Below, piece by piece: positions 8,604 through 18,998 of a DNA stretch of 64,000 bases. The notes below the pieces were generated by a model. That model was not told the DNA's origin, made no database searches, and worked only from the letters and a program-made list of their open reading frames with translations. A program made the translations under genes and the position numbers. How positions within the stretch are numbered: the first letter of the stretch is position 1; each line of letters begins with the position of its first letter. Location of the stretch: positions 25,668 through 89,667 of the forward strand of contig CAZLMW010000013.1 of NCBI GenBank assembly GCA_964560875.1, in the 5' to 3' direction. Source of the DNA: CAZLMW01 sp964560875 (GTDB taxonomy: Bacteria; Myxococcota_A; UBA9042).

Positions 8604-8962
8604 GGAGAGCTCCGGGGCGCATGTGGCTGGCGACCTCGACCAACGTTTTAGCGGTGGGCCGAAGACGACGCACGGGGGGCGGGGCTGGATCTAGTTGACC
8701 CGGGCGCGTGCCGAGATCAAAGAAAAAAATAGGGCGGCGATCATCGTTTGGTCTACGGATCGAGAAGAAGCCGCGAGGGACGCAAGGCGCAAGTGAGCCG
8801 CACGCTGCGGGAAGGTGTCGAAGAGTGACACTTTTTCGGCACCAGGGGCCGGGCGCCGGCCCCTCAACGAAACGAAGGAGTCGCCTTGACCCGGCAATCG
8901 CCGCTGCCCACCATCCCGCCGTTCGTCGCTGCGGCCATCGAACGCACCACGGGAGACACGTC
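8604..8962. other. 359-base divergent intergenic region
   Basis: This gap separates the minus-strand lipoprotein from lpdA. It must contain the 5' regions of both genes, holds one full copy of the hairpin repeat (8737-8880) and the lpdA ribosome site at 8951-8957. Open frames run through it because of base composition; one would extend lpdA by 85 residues in low-complexity sequence that coincides with the repeat, so it is not accepted as coding. Confidence 0.6.
8737..8880 (+). repeat. Interspersed hairpin repeat, copy 1 (full length)
   Basis: The block begins GCGATCATCGTTTGGTC and matches 46649-46785 closely over its whole length. Hairpin A has arms 8814-8825 and 8832-8843 with loop TGACAC. 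Its arms differ from copy 2, yet all twelve positions can still pair in RNA because the changes give G-U pairs. Hairpin B is GGGGCCGG (8845-8852) with loop GCG and CCGGCCCC (8856-8863). It lies 83 bases upstream of lpdA, in the orientation of that gene. It is not a classical terminator since no T-run follows hairpin B. It could be a leader RNA element, a REP/MITE-like mobile repeat or a protein-binding site. Confidence 0.85.
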
Positions 8963-10375
<1,413 letters not shown>

Positions 10376-10404
10376 TCCCAGCGCGATGCGAAGTGTCAGC
10401 CGCG

Positions 10405-10514
10405 ATGTGAAACGCCCGGCACGTCACATTCGCTTGTGAACCGCCCGGCACTGCACATTCGGCACTTCACATTCGGGCACGCACATTCGCTTTGTGAAAC
10501 GCCCGGCACGTCAC
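10405..10514. repeat. Short direct-repeat block with CACATTCG and GTGAAACGCCCGGCACGTCAC units
   Basis: The sequence TGTGAAACGCCCGGCACGTCAC occurs twice nearly identically (about 10406-10427 and 10493-10514), with a third variant, GTGAACCGCCCGGCACTGCAC, between them. Between and beside these are four copies of CACATTCG. GTGAA and TTCAC stretches also face one another, so local hairpins are possible. The block is in the gap between lpdA and the DUF2330 gene, about 85 bases before that ATG. It could be a regulator-binding array or a slippage product. No matching copy was seen elsewhere in the window. Confidence 0.75.
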
Positions 10515-10597
10515 GATCCAGCCCCACACGGCTCTTCATTGCTTTGTTCTTGGAAACGGCCATATTGGCGGGGCTACCTCATCGCCGGAGCCCCCTC

Positions 10598-12847
10598 ATG
10601 CACGCCCCTGCCGCGCTCGGCCGTACGGTCCCAGCCGTCGCCCTCGTCGCCCTCTTGTTGTTCGCCGCTGACGCACTTGCATGCGGCGCTTGTGTCTCCC
10701 CGCAGCCGCCGCCCGGCAAACCGGACTACCCGGTCCTTCAGAACGCCGAACGCGTGCTGTTTTACGTCGACAAGGACAAGAACACCGTCGCGTGGGTCGA
10801 AGTTCGCTACCAGGGCCTCGCCGACAACTTCGGCTGGGTCCTTCCCCTGCCCAAAGTGCCCAAAGTCGCCGTCGGGTCGGCGGTCCTCTTCGATCGCCTC
10901 GATGCCATCACGGGCCAGCGCTACGACGTCACGCAGAAAGCCAGCGAGAACTGCCATAGCCGCTACGACGGCTGCGATTTGACCCAAGGCGGCGGCTCAT
11001 CCAGCGGCTCGTCCAGCAGCAGCGGCGGCTCGTCCAGCGGCGGTGCAACGTCCGATGCAGGCACCGGCGTCCCCGGCGGCACGCCCGACACCGTCAAGGT
11101 CCTCGATCACGGCACCACCGGACCGTACGACTACGTGGTCGTCAAGGGCAGCGACGCCAAGGACCTGACGACCTGGCTCAACAAGCACAAGTTCATCACA
11201 CCCAAAGCCGCGACGCCGATCGTCGATGCGCACATCAAAAAGGGCGACGTCTTCCTCGCCATCAAACTGGCCAACGGCGCCGGCGTCGAACAGATCGCGC
11301 CTGTCATCCTGACCATGAAGGACGCCGACCCGTGCGTTCCCCTGCGCCTGACGTCCATCGCAGCGGTCGAAGACATGAGCGTCGTCGTGACGGTCGCGGG
11401 ACCCGGTCGCTCTGTCGTCAAGAACCACCTCGATGCGGTCGTCAACCACACCAAGGTCAACCTCTTTCAGAAGGCCAACAACTACGGCCAGGTGGTGAGC
11501 GCCGCCATCGACGAAGCGGGCGGGCACGCGTTCGTGACCGAGTTCAGCCAACCCGCCGCCCCCTACAAGGGCCAGATCAAGAGCAGCATGTCGCTCGTGT
11601 CGATCAAGGCCGCCAAGAACGTCTTCCAGCTCGCCAACGCCCTCTTCGCCGGCGGCTCGACTTGGCTGCATCCGGACATGGTGACCATCATCGACAAGGA
11701 AGCCGGCCTGAAAAACCTCATCCCGTACAAGGCCAAGACTGCCGCCGCAGCAGCGGCTTGGCTGTGGTCGTGCGGCAGCCTGTGGTCTCAATCCGGCGGC
11801 TTCCAGCCATGCAACTACAAGGGCGCGACCTTGACGCCAAATGACGCCAAGCAGACGCCATTTCCGGGCGTGAAGGTCAGCGAGGCGCTCAAGACCGGCG
11901 TGATCGATCCCGTCTACGCAGTCGCCGACGCCATCGGAGCCACCAAGCAACTGACCCGCATGGTGCTGCGTATCGACCCGCAAGAGATGGACCGCGACCC
12001 GATCTTCGCGTTTTCGACCGACGGCAAGCTGCCCAACGTGTCCAACCGCGTGAAAGTGACGTGGAACCGGGTTTGCTCCGATGGCTGGGCGATCACCAAG
12101 GACCAACTCCGACTCGCGATCCAGGGCTACGGATCGTGGCTCGTCGGTGGCCAGATGGGCAAAGGGACCTCCGCGCTCGATAAGCGCTGGGCCAAGGCGC
12201 CGTTCGCGCGCGCCATCGTGCTCCAGGAAGAGGCCGGCGCGCCGATCTACGTTGGTCAGAAACAGGCGGATGCCGTCGACGCCGCGATCGCGGGGGCTCA
12301 GCCGGGCAAAGCATCGCTTCCGTCGAGTTTCAAGGTGACGCCAGCCCAGCCGTGGGCCATTCCACCAAGCGACGCGCCGCTGACCGAAGTCGGCCCCTGG
12401 TGCCCGCCAACCCCATGGTGCGTTCCGAAAAAGGGTTGGTCCGCAGGCACGGTTCCGCCCGGCTATCCGGGCGCGGGTAAGGGGCCGGGGCCATCGATTT
12501 GCCAGTACAAGGGCGCGCCGGGCACGAGCAGCAGCGGCGCATCGAGCACAAGTTCGGGCGGTTCGAGTACCAGTTCGGGCGGTTCGTCATCCGGTTCGGC
12601 GTCAAGCAGTTCGGGTTCGGGCAGCTCGGGTTCGGGCAGCTCGGGTTCGGGCAGCTCGGGCGGGTCCGACGCCTCGACAGCTGACGGCGGTTCTTCGAGC
12701 GGAACCGTCGGCGCGAGCTCGAGTTCGGGCGGCTCTCCGGATGATGACGGCTGCGCAGCGACCCCCACAGGCCACTCCGGCGTGATGTGGTTGCTGTTGC
12801 TCGCGTTGTCGATCGTCGCGATCCGGCGCTGGAACGTCGCGGCATGA
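10598..12847 (+). CDS. DUF2330 surface protein with Ser/Gly linkers and MYXO-CTERM-like tail
   Basis: Starting at ATG 10598 the product is 749 residues. A signal peptide ends near ADALACGACV. The domain after it reads NAERVLFYVDKDKNTVAWVE and YQGLADNFGWVLPLPKVPKV, the hallmark of DUF2330 proteins. Two Ser/Gly-rich spacers interrupt the sequence (around residues 128-155 and 640-715), the second encoded by 15-base tandem repeats. The C-terminus has Asp-rich residues, GCAATPTG, a hydrophobic helix VMWLLLLALSIVAI and RRW. This tripartite tail is like the MYXO-CTERM sorting signal, suggesting processing and cell-surface attachment. DUF2330 has no known biochemical role. The stop overlaps the next ATG (ATGA). 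Confidence 0.88.
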   Translation: MHAPAALGRTVPAVALVALLLFAADALACGACVSPQPPPGKPDYPVLQNAERVLFYVDKDKNTVAWVEVRYQGLADNFGWVLPLPKVPKVAVGSAVLFDRLDAITGQRYDVTQKASENCHSRYDGCDLTQGGGSSSGSSSSSGGSSSGGATSDAGTGVPGGTPDTVKVLDHGTTGPYDYVVVKGSDAKDLTTWLNKHKFITPKAATPIVDAHIKKGDVFLAIKLANGAGVEQIAPVILTMKDADPCVPLRLTSIAAVEDMSVVVTVAGPGRSVVKNHLDAVVNHTKVNLFQKANNYGQVVSAAIDEAGGHAFVTEFSQPAAPYKGQIKSSMSLVSIKAAKNVFQLANALFAGGSTWLHPDMVTIIDKEAGLKNLIPYKAKTAAAAAAWLWSCGSLWSQSGGFQPCNYKGATLTPNDAKQTPFPGVKVSEALKTGVIDPVYAVADAIGATKQLTRMVLRIDPQEMDRDPIFAFSTDGKLPNVSNRVKVTWNRVCSDGWAITKDQLRLAIQGYGSWLVGGQMGKGTSALDKRWAKAPFARAIVLQEEAGAPIYVGQKQADAVDAAIAGAQPGKASLPSSFKVTPAQPWAIPPSDAPLTEVGPWCPPTPWCVPKKGWSAGTVPPGYPGAGKGPGPSICQYKGAPGTSSSGASSTSSGGSSTSSGGSSSGSASSSSGSGSSGSGSSGSGSSGGSDASTADGGSSSGTVGASSSSGGSPDDDGCAATPTGHSGVMWLLLLALSIVAIRRWNVAA

Positions 12848-14412
12848 TCGAGCGCTGGACGCGTCGCGGCCCGACTCGTTATCGACCGATCTCGCTGGTC
12901 GTCGCGCCGTTGGTTGCGTCGTTCGTCCTGTGCACTGGCTCCCACGCCTTCGCGGGCGAGGTCGTCACCGTCAAGTTCCCCAACGGCAACCGCTACAAGG
13001 GCGAGACCAAAGACGGGCGCATGCACGGCAAAGGCACCCACTGGTGGAGAGACGGGCGCAAGTACGTCGGCGACTGGAAAGACGGCGCCATGCACGGCAA
13101 AGGTGTGCGCACCTGGCCGGACGGACGTCGCTACGAAGGCGAGCTGCGCAAGAACCGGCAAAACGGCCAAGGCACCCACACGTGGCGCAACGGCGACGTC
13201 TATGTGGGCCAGTGGCGCGACGACAAGATGCACGGCAAGGGCGCGTTCACCATCAAAAAGGGCGGCTCCTACGACGGCCAGTGGCGCGACGACAAGATGC
13301 ACGGCAACGGCAAGCGAACGTTCGCCAACGGCTCTGTGTACGACGGGCAGATGCGCGACGATCACCCCCACGGCAAAGGCACCAAGCGGTGGCGCGACGG
13401 CCGCGTCTATACCGGCGATTTCGTGCGCGGCAAACGAACCGGCAAAGGCAGCTGCACCTGGAAGTCGGGCAGCCGGTATGAAGGCCAGTGGCTCGCCGGC
13501 CAACCGCACGGCCAAGGCACCTGGAGATGGCCGAACAAGTCGACCTATCGCGGCGACTGGGTCAACGGCAAGCGGCACGGAAAAGGCCTGTTCACGTGGC
13601 CGTCCGGCGCGACTTTTGAGGGTGAGTTCAAGGCCGACAAGATGACCGGGCGGGGCAAACGCACGTTTCAGGGCGGCGCGGTCTACGTCGGCCACGTCAA
13701 AGATGGGGTCCCCCATGGCAAGGGCGCCAAGACGTGGAAAAACGGTATGCGCTACGACGGCCAATGGCGGCGCGGCAAGATGCACGGACAGGGCCAACGA
13801 ACGCTCGCCGACGGGGGCGTTTACAAGGGCGCTTTCAAGGACGGCTTGATGACCGGACGTGGCACCAAGACGTGGAAGTCGGGTGAGAGCTACAGCGGCG
13901 CCTGGAAAGACGGAATCATGCAGGGTCAGGGCAGCTACAAGTGGCGCAATGGCGACCGCTACAAAGGGCTGTTTCGGGCCGGAAAGCCGCACGGCAGAGG
14001 CGCCAAGACATTCGCCTCAGGCGGTTCCTATGTCGGCACGTTCAAAGCTGGCGTGATGACCGGGCGCGGCAAGCGCACATGGCCCAACGGAGACCGGTAT
14101 GAGGGCGAGTTCGCGGCCAACGACAAGCACGGCCGCGGCATGTATCGCTGGAAGAACGGCGACGCGTACAAGGGCCGCTTCGACAAAGGCGTCAAGCACG
14201 GCAAGGGCAAACTGCGCTGGAAAGACGGCACCTGGTACGACGGCGACTGGGATCGCGGACAGATGCAGGGTCGCGGCAAGCGCACGTTTAAAGACGGCGC
14301 GGTCTACGTCGGCGCGTTTCGGGCCGGCAAGATGCACGGCAAGGGCACGCTAACGCGCAAGGACGGCAGCAAGGTCAGCGGCCAGTGGCGCAACGACGAG
14401 CCCGTGAAGTAG
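12844..14412 (+). CDS. Secreted MORN-repeat protein (20 full repeats)
   Basis: ATG 12844 overlaps the previous stop (ATGA), supporting translational coupling and a 522-residue product. A signal peptide (LVVAPLVASFVLCTGSHAFA) is followed by twenty consecutive 23-residue MORN repeats of the type YxGxWxxGxxHGxGxxTWxxG and a partial one at the end, with nothing else. MORN arrays form elongated beta-hairpin rods. In bacteria they are usually secreted or surface-attached; membrane or protein binding is assumed but rarely shown. Together with the upstream surface-anchored DUF2330 protein it probably forms an envelope unit. Confidence 0.93.
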   Translation: MIERWTRRGPTRYRPISLVVAPLVASFVLCTGSHAFAGEVVTVKFPNGNRYKGETKDGRMHGKGTHWWRDGRKYVGDWKDGAMHGKGVRTWPDGRRYEGELRKNRQNGQGTHTWRNGDVYVGQWRDDKMHGKGAFTIKKGGSYDGQWRDDKMHGNGKRTFANGSVYDGQMRDDHPHGKGTKRWRDGRVYTGDFVRGKRTGKGSCTWKSGSRYEGQWLAGQPHGQGTWRWPNKSTYRGDWVNGKRHGKGLFTWPSGATFEGEFKADKMTGRGKRTFQGGAVYVGHVKDGVPHGKGAKTWKNGMRYDGQWRRGKMHGQGQRTLADGGVYKGAFKDGLMTGRGTKTWKSGESYSGAWKDGIMQGQGSYKWRNGDRYKGLFRAGKPHGRGAKTFASGGSYVGTFKAGVMTGRGKRTWPNGDRYEGEFAANDKHGRGMYRWKNGDAYKGRFDKGVKHGKGKLRWKDGTWYDGDWDRGQMQGRGKRTFKDGAVYVGAFRAGKMHGKGTLTRKDGSKVSGQWRNDEPVK

Positions 14413-14437
14413 GCAGGCTTGTACGTAGCCGGATCGA

Positions 14438-16594
14438 TCAGCGCGACAGGCGCACGCCGTTGAAGTTGACCCCGAACTCGAACATGACGCGCGTCGTTGG
14501 CCCTTGGCCGAATGGGTCGGTGGCGATCGGTCGGTCGCTCGTCAGCCTGCCTTCCAGCCCGGCGTACAGGTAGAAGACATCGCCCTTGAGCGTTTTGCCG
14601 GCCGACCATGCGTTGTAGCCGTCGCGTTCGTCGTTTTGGGTCTTGCTGACGAAGTGGCGGTGGATCGCAAATCGCAGACCCCAGGCGCGGGGGAATGCCA
14701 GGCCTGCGTAGATGTCGACGACGTTGGGATCGGCGGACGCGCTGCTCGTTTCGGACTCGCTGTAGAGGCCCTGCCATTTCGCGTACCGCAGGCCCGCAAG
14801 GAACGTGAACCAGGGCACGAAGGGCGCGCTCGAGGACGCGTATCCCAGCTGCACAAATGCGCCGCCGCCGAGGCTCACATCGAGGCCGCCGGAAACTGTG
14901 GACGAACGCGCTTCGAAGCCGCCGACGCTGCCGGTGAAGTGCACGACACCGCCGAGCATCCAGCCGGTCCCGGGAAAGTCGACGGTGGCTTTGGTCCCAC
15001 CGGAGCCGCTACGTCGATCTCCCTTGCGGTTGCTGGCGTTGGCGCCGTTGCGCTGGCCGGGATTGGTTTGTGCCGGGCCACTGTCGCTCGGCTGTTCGCC
15101 GGGTTGTTGACCGGGTTGTTGTCCGCCGGCGACCGGTCGAGGTGGCTCCATAACCCCGTCTGCCGTCAAGCCAGGGGTCGTCTGAGCCGGAGTTGTCGCG
15201 ACGGGCGCGGTCTGGCCAGGCTTGGCTGCCGGTTGGCTCGGCTTGGCGGGTTGCGTGGCAGCAGCGGCGACAGTTCGGGGTTTGGCCACCACGATGAGCT
15301 TTGGCAGCGCCGAATCGACCCGCAGGTGAACGCCGTTGCGCACGTAAATGAGCCCGCCTCGAACCCGATGGCCGCGCAACGCAAACTGCAGTCGATGCCA
15401 GCCCGGCGCGAGGTAGACGCGCAACGGAGAGACCTTTGTTGCTTTGCCGTCGAGCCAGCTTTGGGCCCCCGGTGGCGCGCTGACGATGTCGACCCATGCG
15501 CCCTGGCCGGCGCCCGCGGGAATTGGCGCGGCTGCGGTCGCGTTGGTCGGCCAGATGCGGATGCGATTGAAGATGTCGCCGATCGCGTTGTCGTGCAGCT
15601 TCGTCAGGTCTGCGGCTGTCGCAGCTTCGAGCGACGAGGTCCCGTCTTGTCCCATGTCGAGCGTGCGCCACAGCACCGTCTTGACCGAAAACCCGCCGCC
15701 CACGCGTCCAACGGTGGTCCCGATGGCCCAGCGCGCGCCGAGGCTTCGCGCGATCCCCAGCTTGCAGGAGAAGTCGCAGGCGCCAGCCGTTCCGCGTGCA
15801 CTGACAAAGCGATTGAACGCCGCCACGCCGTGCACCTTGCCCACCGATGCGGCCACAGCCTCGCGATGCGCGGCTTTGAGCATGGCCGTCGCCTGCAACG
15901 CGAGATCGCCACCCTGCACCCCATCGGGTGGCAAGACACAGACCCCGGCGAGCTTCTGTTGGGCGGCCTTCCTGCGCGCCGCGTCATCGGCGGCCTTGCG
16001 GGCCAGCGCATCTTTGGCGGCCTTCTCGGCGGCTTTCTGCGCGGCGACTGCTGCGGCTTTCTTTTGCGCTTCGAGGGCGGCGGCACGCTGTTCGGCCTTC
16101 GCGCGACCTGCCTGGGCTTCCTTGGCGGCCTGTTCGGCCTGCCGCCGTGCGTCGTCGTCTGCTTTTCGCTTGGCTTCGAGCTGCGCCGCGATCGACACGA
16201 TGTGCTCGCGTGCGTCGGTTTTTCCGTCCTCGTTGTCCGAGATCGACAGGTACAGCTCAAAGAGCCCGCGGGCCTCAGCCAGCTTGCCGCCCATCTCCTT
16301 GCAGCGCGCTGCGTTGAACACTGCGGCCACGCTCTTCGACAGCCGATAGACCTTCATGAACAGGTCGGCGGCCTCTTCGTAGCGCTTGGCGCCAAACCGC
16401 TCCTTCGCGAGCTTGTGGTAGGCCTCTGCTTCGCCCAGCTGCTTGCGCGATGGTCGGCGCGCGTAGGCGTTGGTCGGCTGGAGCGAGGCAAGACCGAACG
16501 CCACGACCAAAGCTGCGCAGACCACCGAAGCGATCGCATCAACGGAAGTGAAGCGGGCCATCTGGCGGCGCGGCGGTCGGAAAGGGGCATTCAT
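14438..16594 (-). CDS. TPR / Ala-Lys coiled-coil / PEGA / barrel-like envelope protein
   Basis: The chosen start is ATG 16594 (718 residues); ATG 16561 is an alternative just before the signal peptide VVCAALVVAFGLASLQPTNA. Domains in order are a TPR-like region (EEAADLFMKVYRLSKSVAAV, residues ~50-110) and a long Ala/Lys/Glu coiled coil similar to TolA-type spacers (~125-215). Then comes a domain of unknown type, and a PEGA-like domain (VDIVSAPPGAQSWLDGKATK). A Pro/Gln-rich linker leads to a C-terminal ~190 residues of alternating strands ending FGVNFNGVRLSR, resembling an outer-membrane barrel. It may bridge periplasm and outer membrane. It is divergent from the signalling operon to its right and convergent with the MORN gene. 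Confidence 0.8.
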   Translation of the reverse strand: MNAPFRPPRRQMARFTSVDAIASVVCAALVVAFGLASLQPTNAYARRPSRKQLGEAEAYHKLAKERFGAKRYEEAADLFMKVYRLSKSVAAVFNAARCKEMGGKLAEARGLFELYLSISDNEDGKTDAREHIVSIAAQLEAKRKADDDARRQAEQAAKEAQAGRAKAEQRAAALEAQKKAAAVAAQKAAEKAAKDALARKAADDAARRKAAQQKLAGVCVLPPDGVQGGDLALQATAMLKAAHREAVAASVGKVHGVAAFNRFVSARGTAGACDFSCKLGIARSLGARWAIGTTVGRVGGGFSVKTVLWRTLDMGQDGTSSLEAATAADLTKLHDNAIGDIFNRIRIWPTNATAAAPIPAGAGQGAWVDIVSAPPGAQSWLDGKATKVSPLRVYLAPGWHRLQFALRGHRVRGGLIYVRNGVHLRVDSALPKLIVVAKPRTVAAAATQPAKPSQPAAKPGQTAPVATTPAQTTPGLTADGVMEPPRPVAGGQQPGQQPGEQPSDSGPAQTNPGQRNGANASNRKGDRRSGSGGTKATVDFPGTGWMLGGVVHFTGSVGGFEARSSTVSGGLDVSLGGGAFVQLGYASSSAPFVPWFTFLAGLRYAKWQGLYSESETSSASADPNVVDIYAGLAFPRAWGLRFAIHRHFVSKTQNDERDGYNAWSAGKTLKGDVFYLYAGLEGRLTSDRPIATDPFGQGPTTRVMFEFGVNFNGVRLSR

Positions 16595-16606
16595 CACGAC
16601 GGGTGC

Positions 16607-16634
16607 AGCATAGTAAGCACGCGCAAAACGACAA
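16607..16634 (-). promoter_or_regulatory. Candidate sigma-70 type promoter for the TPR/PEGA gene
   Basis: On the minus strand, TTGTCG (16634-16629) and TATGCT (16612-16607) are separated by 16 bases. The expected transcription start falls around 16600, only a few bases before ATG 16594 or about 40 before ATG 16561. This is based on consensus similarity only. Confidence 0.4.
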
Positions 16635-16736
16635 CTCCCGGCCGCGATCCATTCGCCGCGCCGTCCCGATCCGTGGACACGCAACGCGTCTGCATTCATG
16701 CTGACGAGCGCGCCGCGCGGAGGATCGACCCGCCCC

Positions 16737-18998
16737 ATGAACGGCTCCCGTCCCGATCGGTTGCGCGACGTTCGCGCGTTCGTGCCGGTTCATGCTCGCT
16801 GGCGGCTGGCAGACCAGGGCGCGATCCCGTCAGCTCGCCACCAAGACCAGATCGACGCCGCCGCCGTGTGCATCGAAGTCAATGGCTGGACGGCATTGGT
16901 CCGGCGTGCTTGTGCCGATCCGACGATCGTGGTCGAAACCGCCCAACGCATCGAATCCGCAACCGCCCAGCTGGTTTCCGCGGTCGCTTCCGAGGGCGGC
17001 GACATCATTCACCTGTGCGCCGGACGAATCGTCGCTCTGTGGCGCGACGAGACCTGGGCTCTTGCCGTCGCTCGGGCGACCAGCGGCGCGCTGTCGGCGC
17101 TCGAAAAACTGGGTGAGGCCAGCCACACAGCAGGCACCAAGCTCGTCGGTCGCGCCACGGTCAGCGCTGGGGAAGTTGCCCTCAACACGGTCGGCGGCGC
17201 CGGCGACCATTGGCTGTGCGCGATCACCGGTGCACCGATCGCCGAGCTGGTCGATCCCGCACAACGAGCCCGTGACGGCGAGGTGCTTCTGCGCGCGTCG
17301 GCTGCGGCTCACATCGGCGATATCGTGCGCGGCGATCCCCTGCCAGGTGGCGCGCTGCGCGTCGTCGAACTCGCTCCTCGGCCTCGGCGCGAGGCCCTTC
17401 ACGGCCCGACAATGGTCGGCGGTGAGGCGCGATCGCTGCTCCGGTTCGTTCATCCGCTGGTCGCGCGCGCACTCGACGATGGTCGCCTCCCTGAGCCGAT
17501 CGCCCGCGAAAGCACCGTCGTCGCGGTCCGCCTCATCGACCTGCGTCCCGACACCGATGTCGGTGCGCTGCAGCGCGTTGTGGCCGATCTCCAACGGCAG
17601 GCTCAACGCCTCGGAGGCACGGTCTTGCGGGTCCGCATCGAGGCCGACGGCGCCTACCTCGCGGCTGAATTCGACGGCCCGCATCGCGATGAGACAACGG
17701 CCATGGCGGTGCTCGCTGCCCGCGCTATGCTTGGCGTCCCGGGCCTCAAATCGCGCTGCAACGCTGCGGTAGCAACCGGTCCGGCCATGCGCCTGGTCGT
17801 CGGGAGCCGCTCGCGCCGTGCGTTGACCCAGCTCGGTGGTTTGCTGCGCCGGGCGATCGCGATGACACGACACGACGATGGGCTCGTAGTTGATGCCGCC
17901 ACAGAAGGCGCCGCATCTACGTGGCTGCGCTTTGAGCGGCGCCCGGACATGCAGATGGGCGGCCTCTTCGAACGCTTCGAAACCCACCGGTTGCTCGGTC
18001 GCAAGACCCCGCCAACGGCGGACCTGCCGCTGCCCCCAGAACCCGCAACAGCCGACGCGATCGCGGCCATGCTCGCCGACGTCGCCGATCGCAATGGGCG
18101 CTTCTCAGCCTTCGCGGTCGAGGAGGGCGCCGAACTCGATGTGACCGCCCAGCTTCGCGCCGCACTCGAAGCCGGCGGCGCGGAGTTTGTCAGCAGCTAC
18201 TGCGTCTTCGCCGACCGTTTCGCGCCTTTCGGGGCGTGGCGAAGGTTGTATCGGACGTGGATTGTCGAGTCCGAAACCGGCTCCCAATATGCCGAGTTGG
18301 CCACACGCGACGGGCCGGCAACACACGACGGGCCGGCGTTGACGGCTTGGTGGCTTGGCCGGCTCCGTATGCGATGCGAACTACGCCCCCTCGTCGTGGT
18401 GTTCACCAACGGCCTGGCGATGGATAGCGCCTCATGGCAGCTGGCCCGTGGCCTCACCTCGTGGCTCGACGGGTTGCAGATCATCGTCACCGGCCCGGCC
18501 GACTCTCCCGACAGACCGCGCCGCTGGCTGACCGAGGCGTCCGATATCAACGAGGCATCGGACCGCTGGCGTGGCATCGCCGCTGCCGGTCATCCCCACG
18601 CGGGTCCCCCCGAAAAGTGGCCCGAAATGGCTGATAAAGCGCTCATCGCCGGTGCGCACATCGAAGCCCTCGAGCTCCTGCGCGCAGCCGTCGACCGATT
18701 CGAGCGCGCCGGGCACCGGTCCGAGCTGGCCGACGCCTCTCTGCGCCTGGCCGACGCGCTCGAAACGCTGGGCCGCCCCGACGAATCCCTCGCGGTTTGC
18801 CAGGCCGCCCTGGACGCGCTCGGTCGCAATGTCATGTCCGGACAGAGCACGCCGCGAAGGTTGCTCCGCATCACCGATCGCATCACCAAGATGAGCGGCA
18901 ACGAACACACGCGTCGCGAAGAAGCCCTCGCCGCGCGGTTGCAACAGCGCATCGCCGCGTCGCACGATTTGCCGCAACCCTCTCGAGGCCGCCGATGA
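16737..18998 (+). CDS. Degenerate tandem class III cyclase-like protein (ADCY10/CyaA-ATPase architecture without active-site motifs)
   Basis: Start ATG 16737 follows GGAGGATC and yields 753 residues. The opening VRAFVPVHARWRL resembles the lead-in of soluble adenylyl cyclases of the ADCY10 type, usually 'FVP..V' before the first cyclase domain. The strand normally reading FxDISGFT is AAVCIEVNGWTALVRR, so the metal-binding aspartate is absent. A second cyclase-like repeat begins VVAVRLIDLRPDTDVGALQR and is also degenerate. The region where such proteins carry an ATPase (from about HRLLGRKT) has no recognisable P-loop. The C-terminal ~100 residues are TPR-like (ELLRAAVDRFERAGHRSELA). I infer a catalytically inactive regulatory or scaffold protein. 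Its stop overlaps the kinase gene start (ATGA), so both are made together. Confidence 0.65.
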   Translation: MNGSRPDRLRDVRAFVPVHARWRLADQGAIPSARHQDQIDAAAVCIEVNGWTALVRRACADPTIVVETAQRIESATAQLVSAVASEGGDIIHLCAGRIVALWRDETWALAVARATSGALSALEKLGEASHTAGTKLVGRATVSAGEVALNTVGGAGDHWLCAITGAPIAELVDPAQRARDGEVLLRASAAAHIGDIVRGDPLPGGALRVVELAPRPRREALHGPTMVGGEARSLLRFVHPLVARALDDGRLPEPIARESTVVAVRLIDLRPDTDVGALQRVVADLQRQAQRLGGTVLRVRIEADGAYLAAEFDGPHRDETTAMAVLAARAMLGVPGLKSRCNAAVATGPAMRLVVGSRSRRALTQLGGLLRRAIAMTRHDDGLVVDAATEGAASTWLRFERRPDMQMGGLFERFETHRLLGRKTPPTADLPLPPEPATADAIAAMLADVADRNGRFSAFAVEEGAELDVTAQLRAALEAGGAEFVSSYCVFADRFAPFGAWRRLYRTWIVESETGSQYAELATRDGPATHDGPALTAWWLGRLRMRCELRPLVVVFTNGLAMDSASWQLARGLTSWLDGLQIIVTGPADSPDRPRRWLTEASDINEASDRWRGIAAAGHPHAGPPEKWPEMADKALIAGAHIEALELLRAAVDRFERAGHRSELADASLRLADALETLGRPDESLAVCQAALDALGRNVMSGQSTPRRLLRITDRITKMSGNEHTRREEALAARLQQRIAASHDLPQPSRGRR

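Noticed and set aside
8845..8863. Hairpin B as a Rho-independent terminator
   Set aside because: No T-run follows on either strand; the neighbouring T-run lies inside hairpin A.
8691..8897. Minus-strand ORF in the hairpin repeat, with similar peptides at copies 2 and 3
   Set aside because: The peptide similarity follows from DNA similarity of the repeat; surrounding frames are not conserved, and there is no start in common.
8708..8962. 85-residue N-terminal extension of lpdA
   Set aside because: It coincides with the interspersed hairpin repeat, is low-complexity, and ATG 8963 has a good ribosome site and gives the usual length.
12463..13992. Minus-strand repetitive frame opposite the MORN repeats
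   Set aside because: Its apparent repeats only mirror the 69-base MORN coding repeats.
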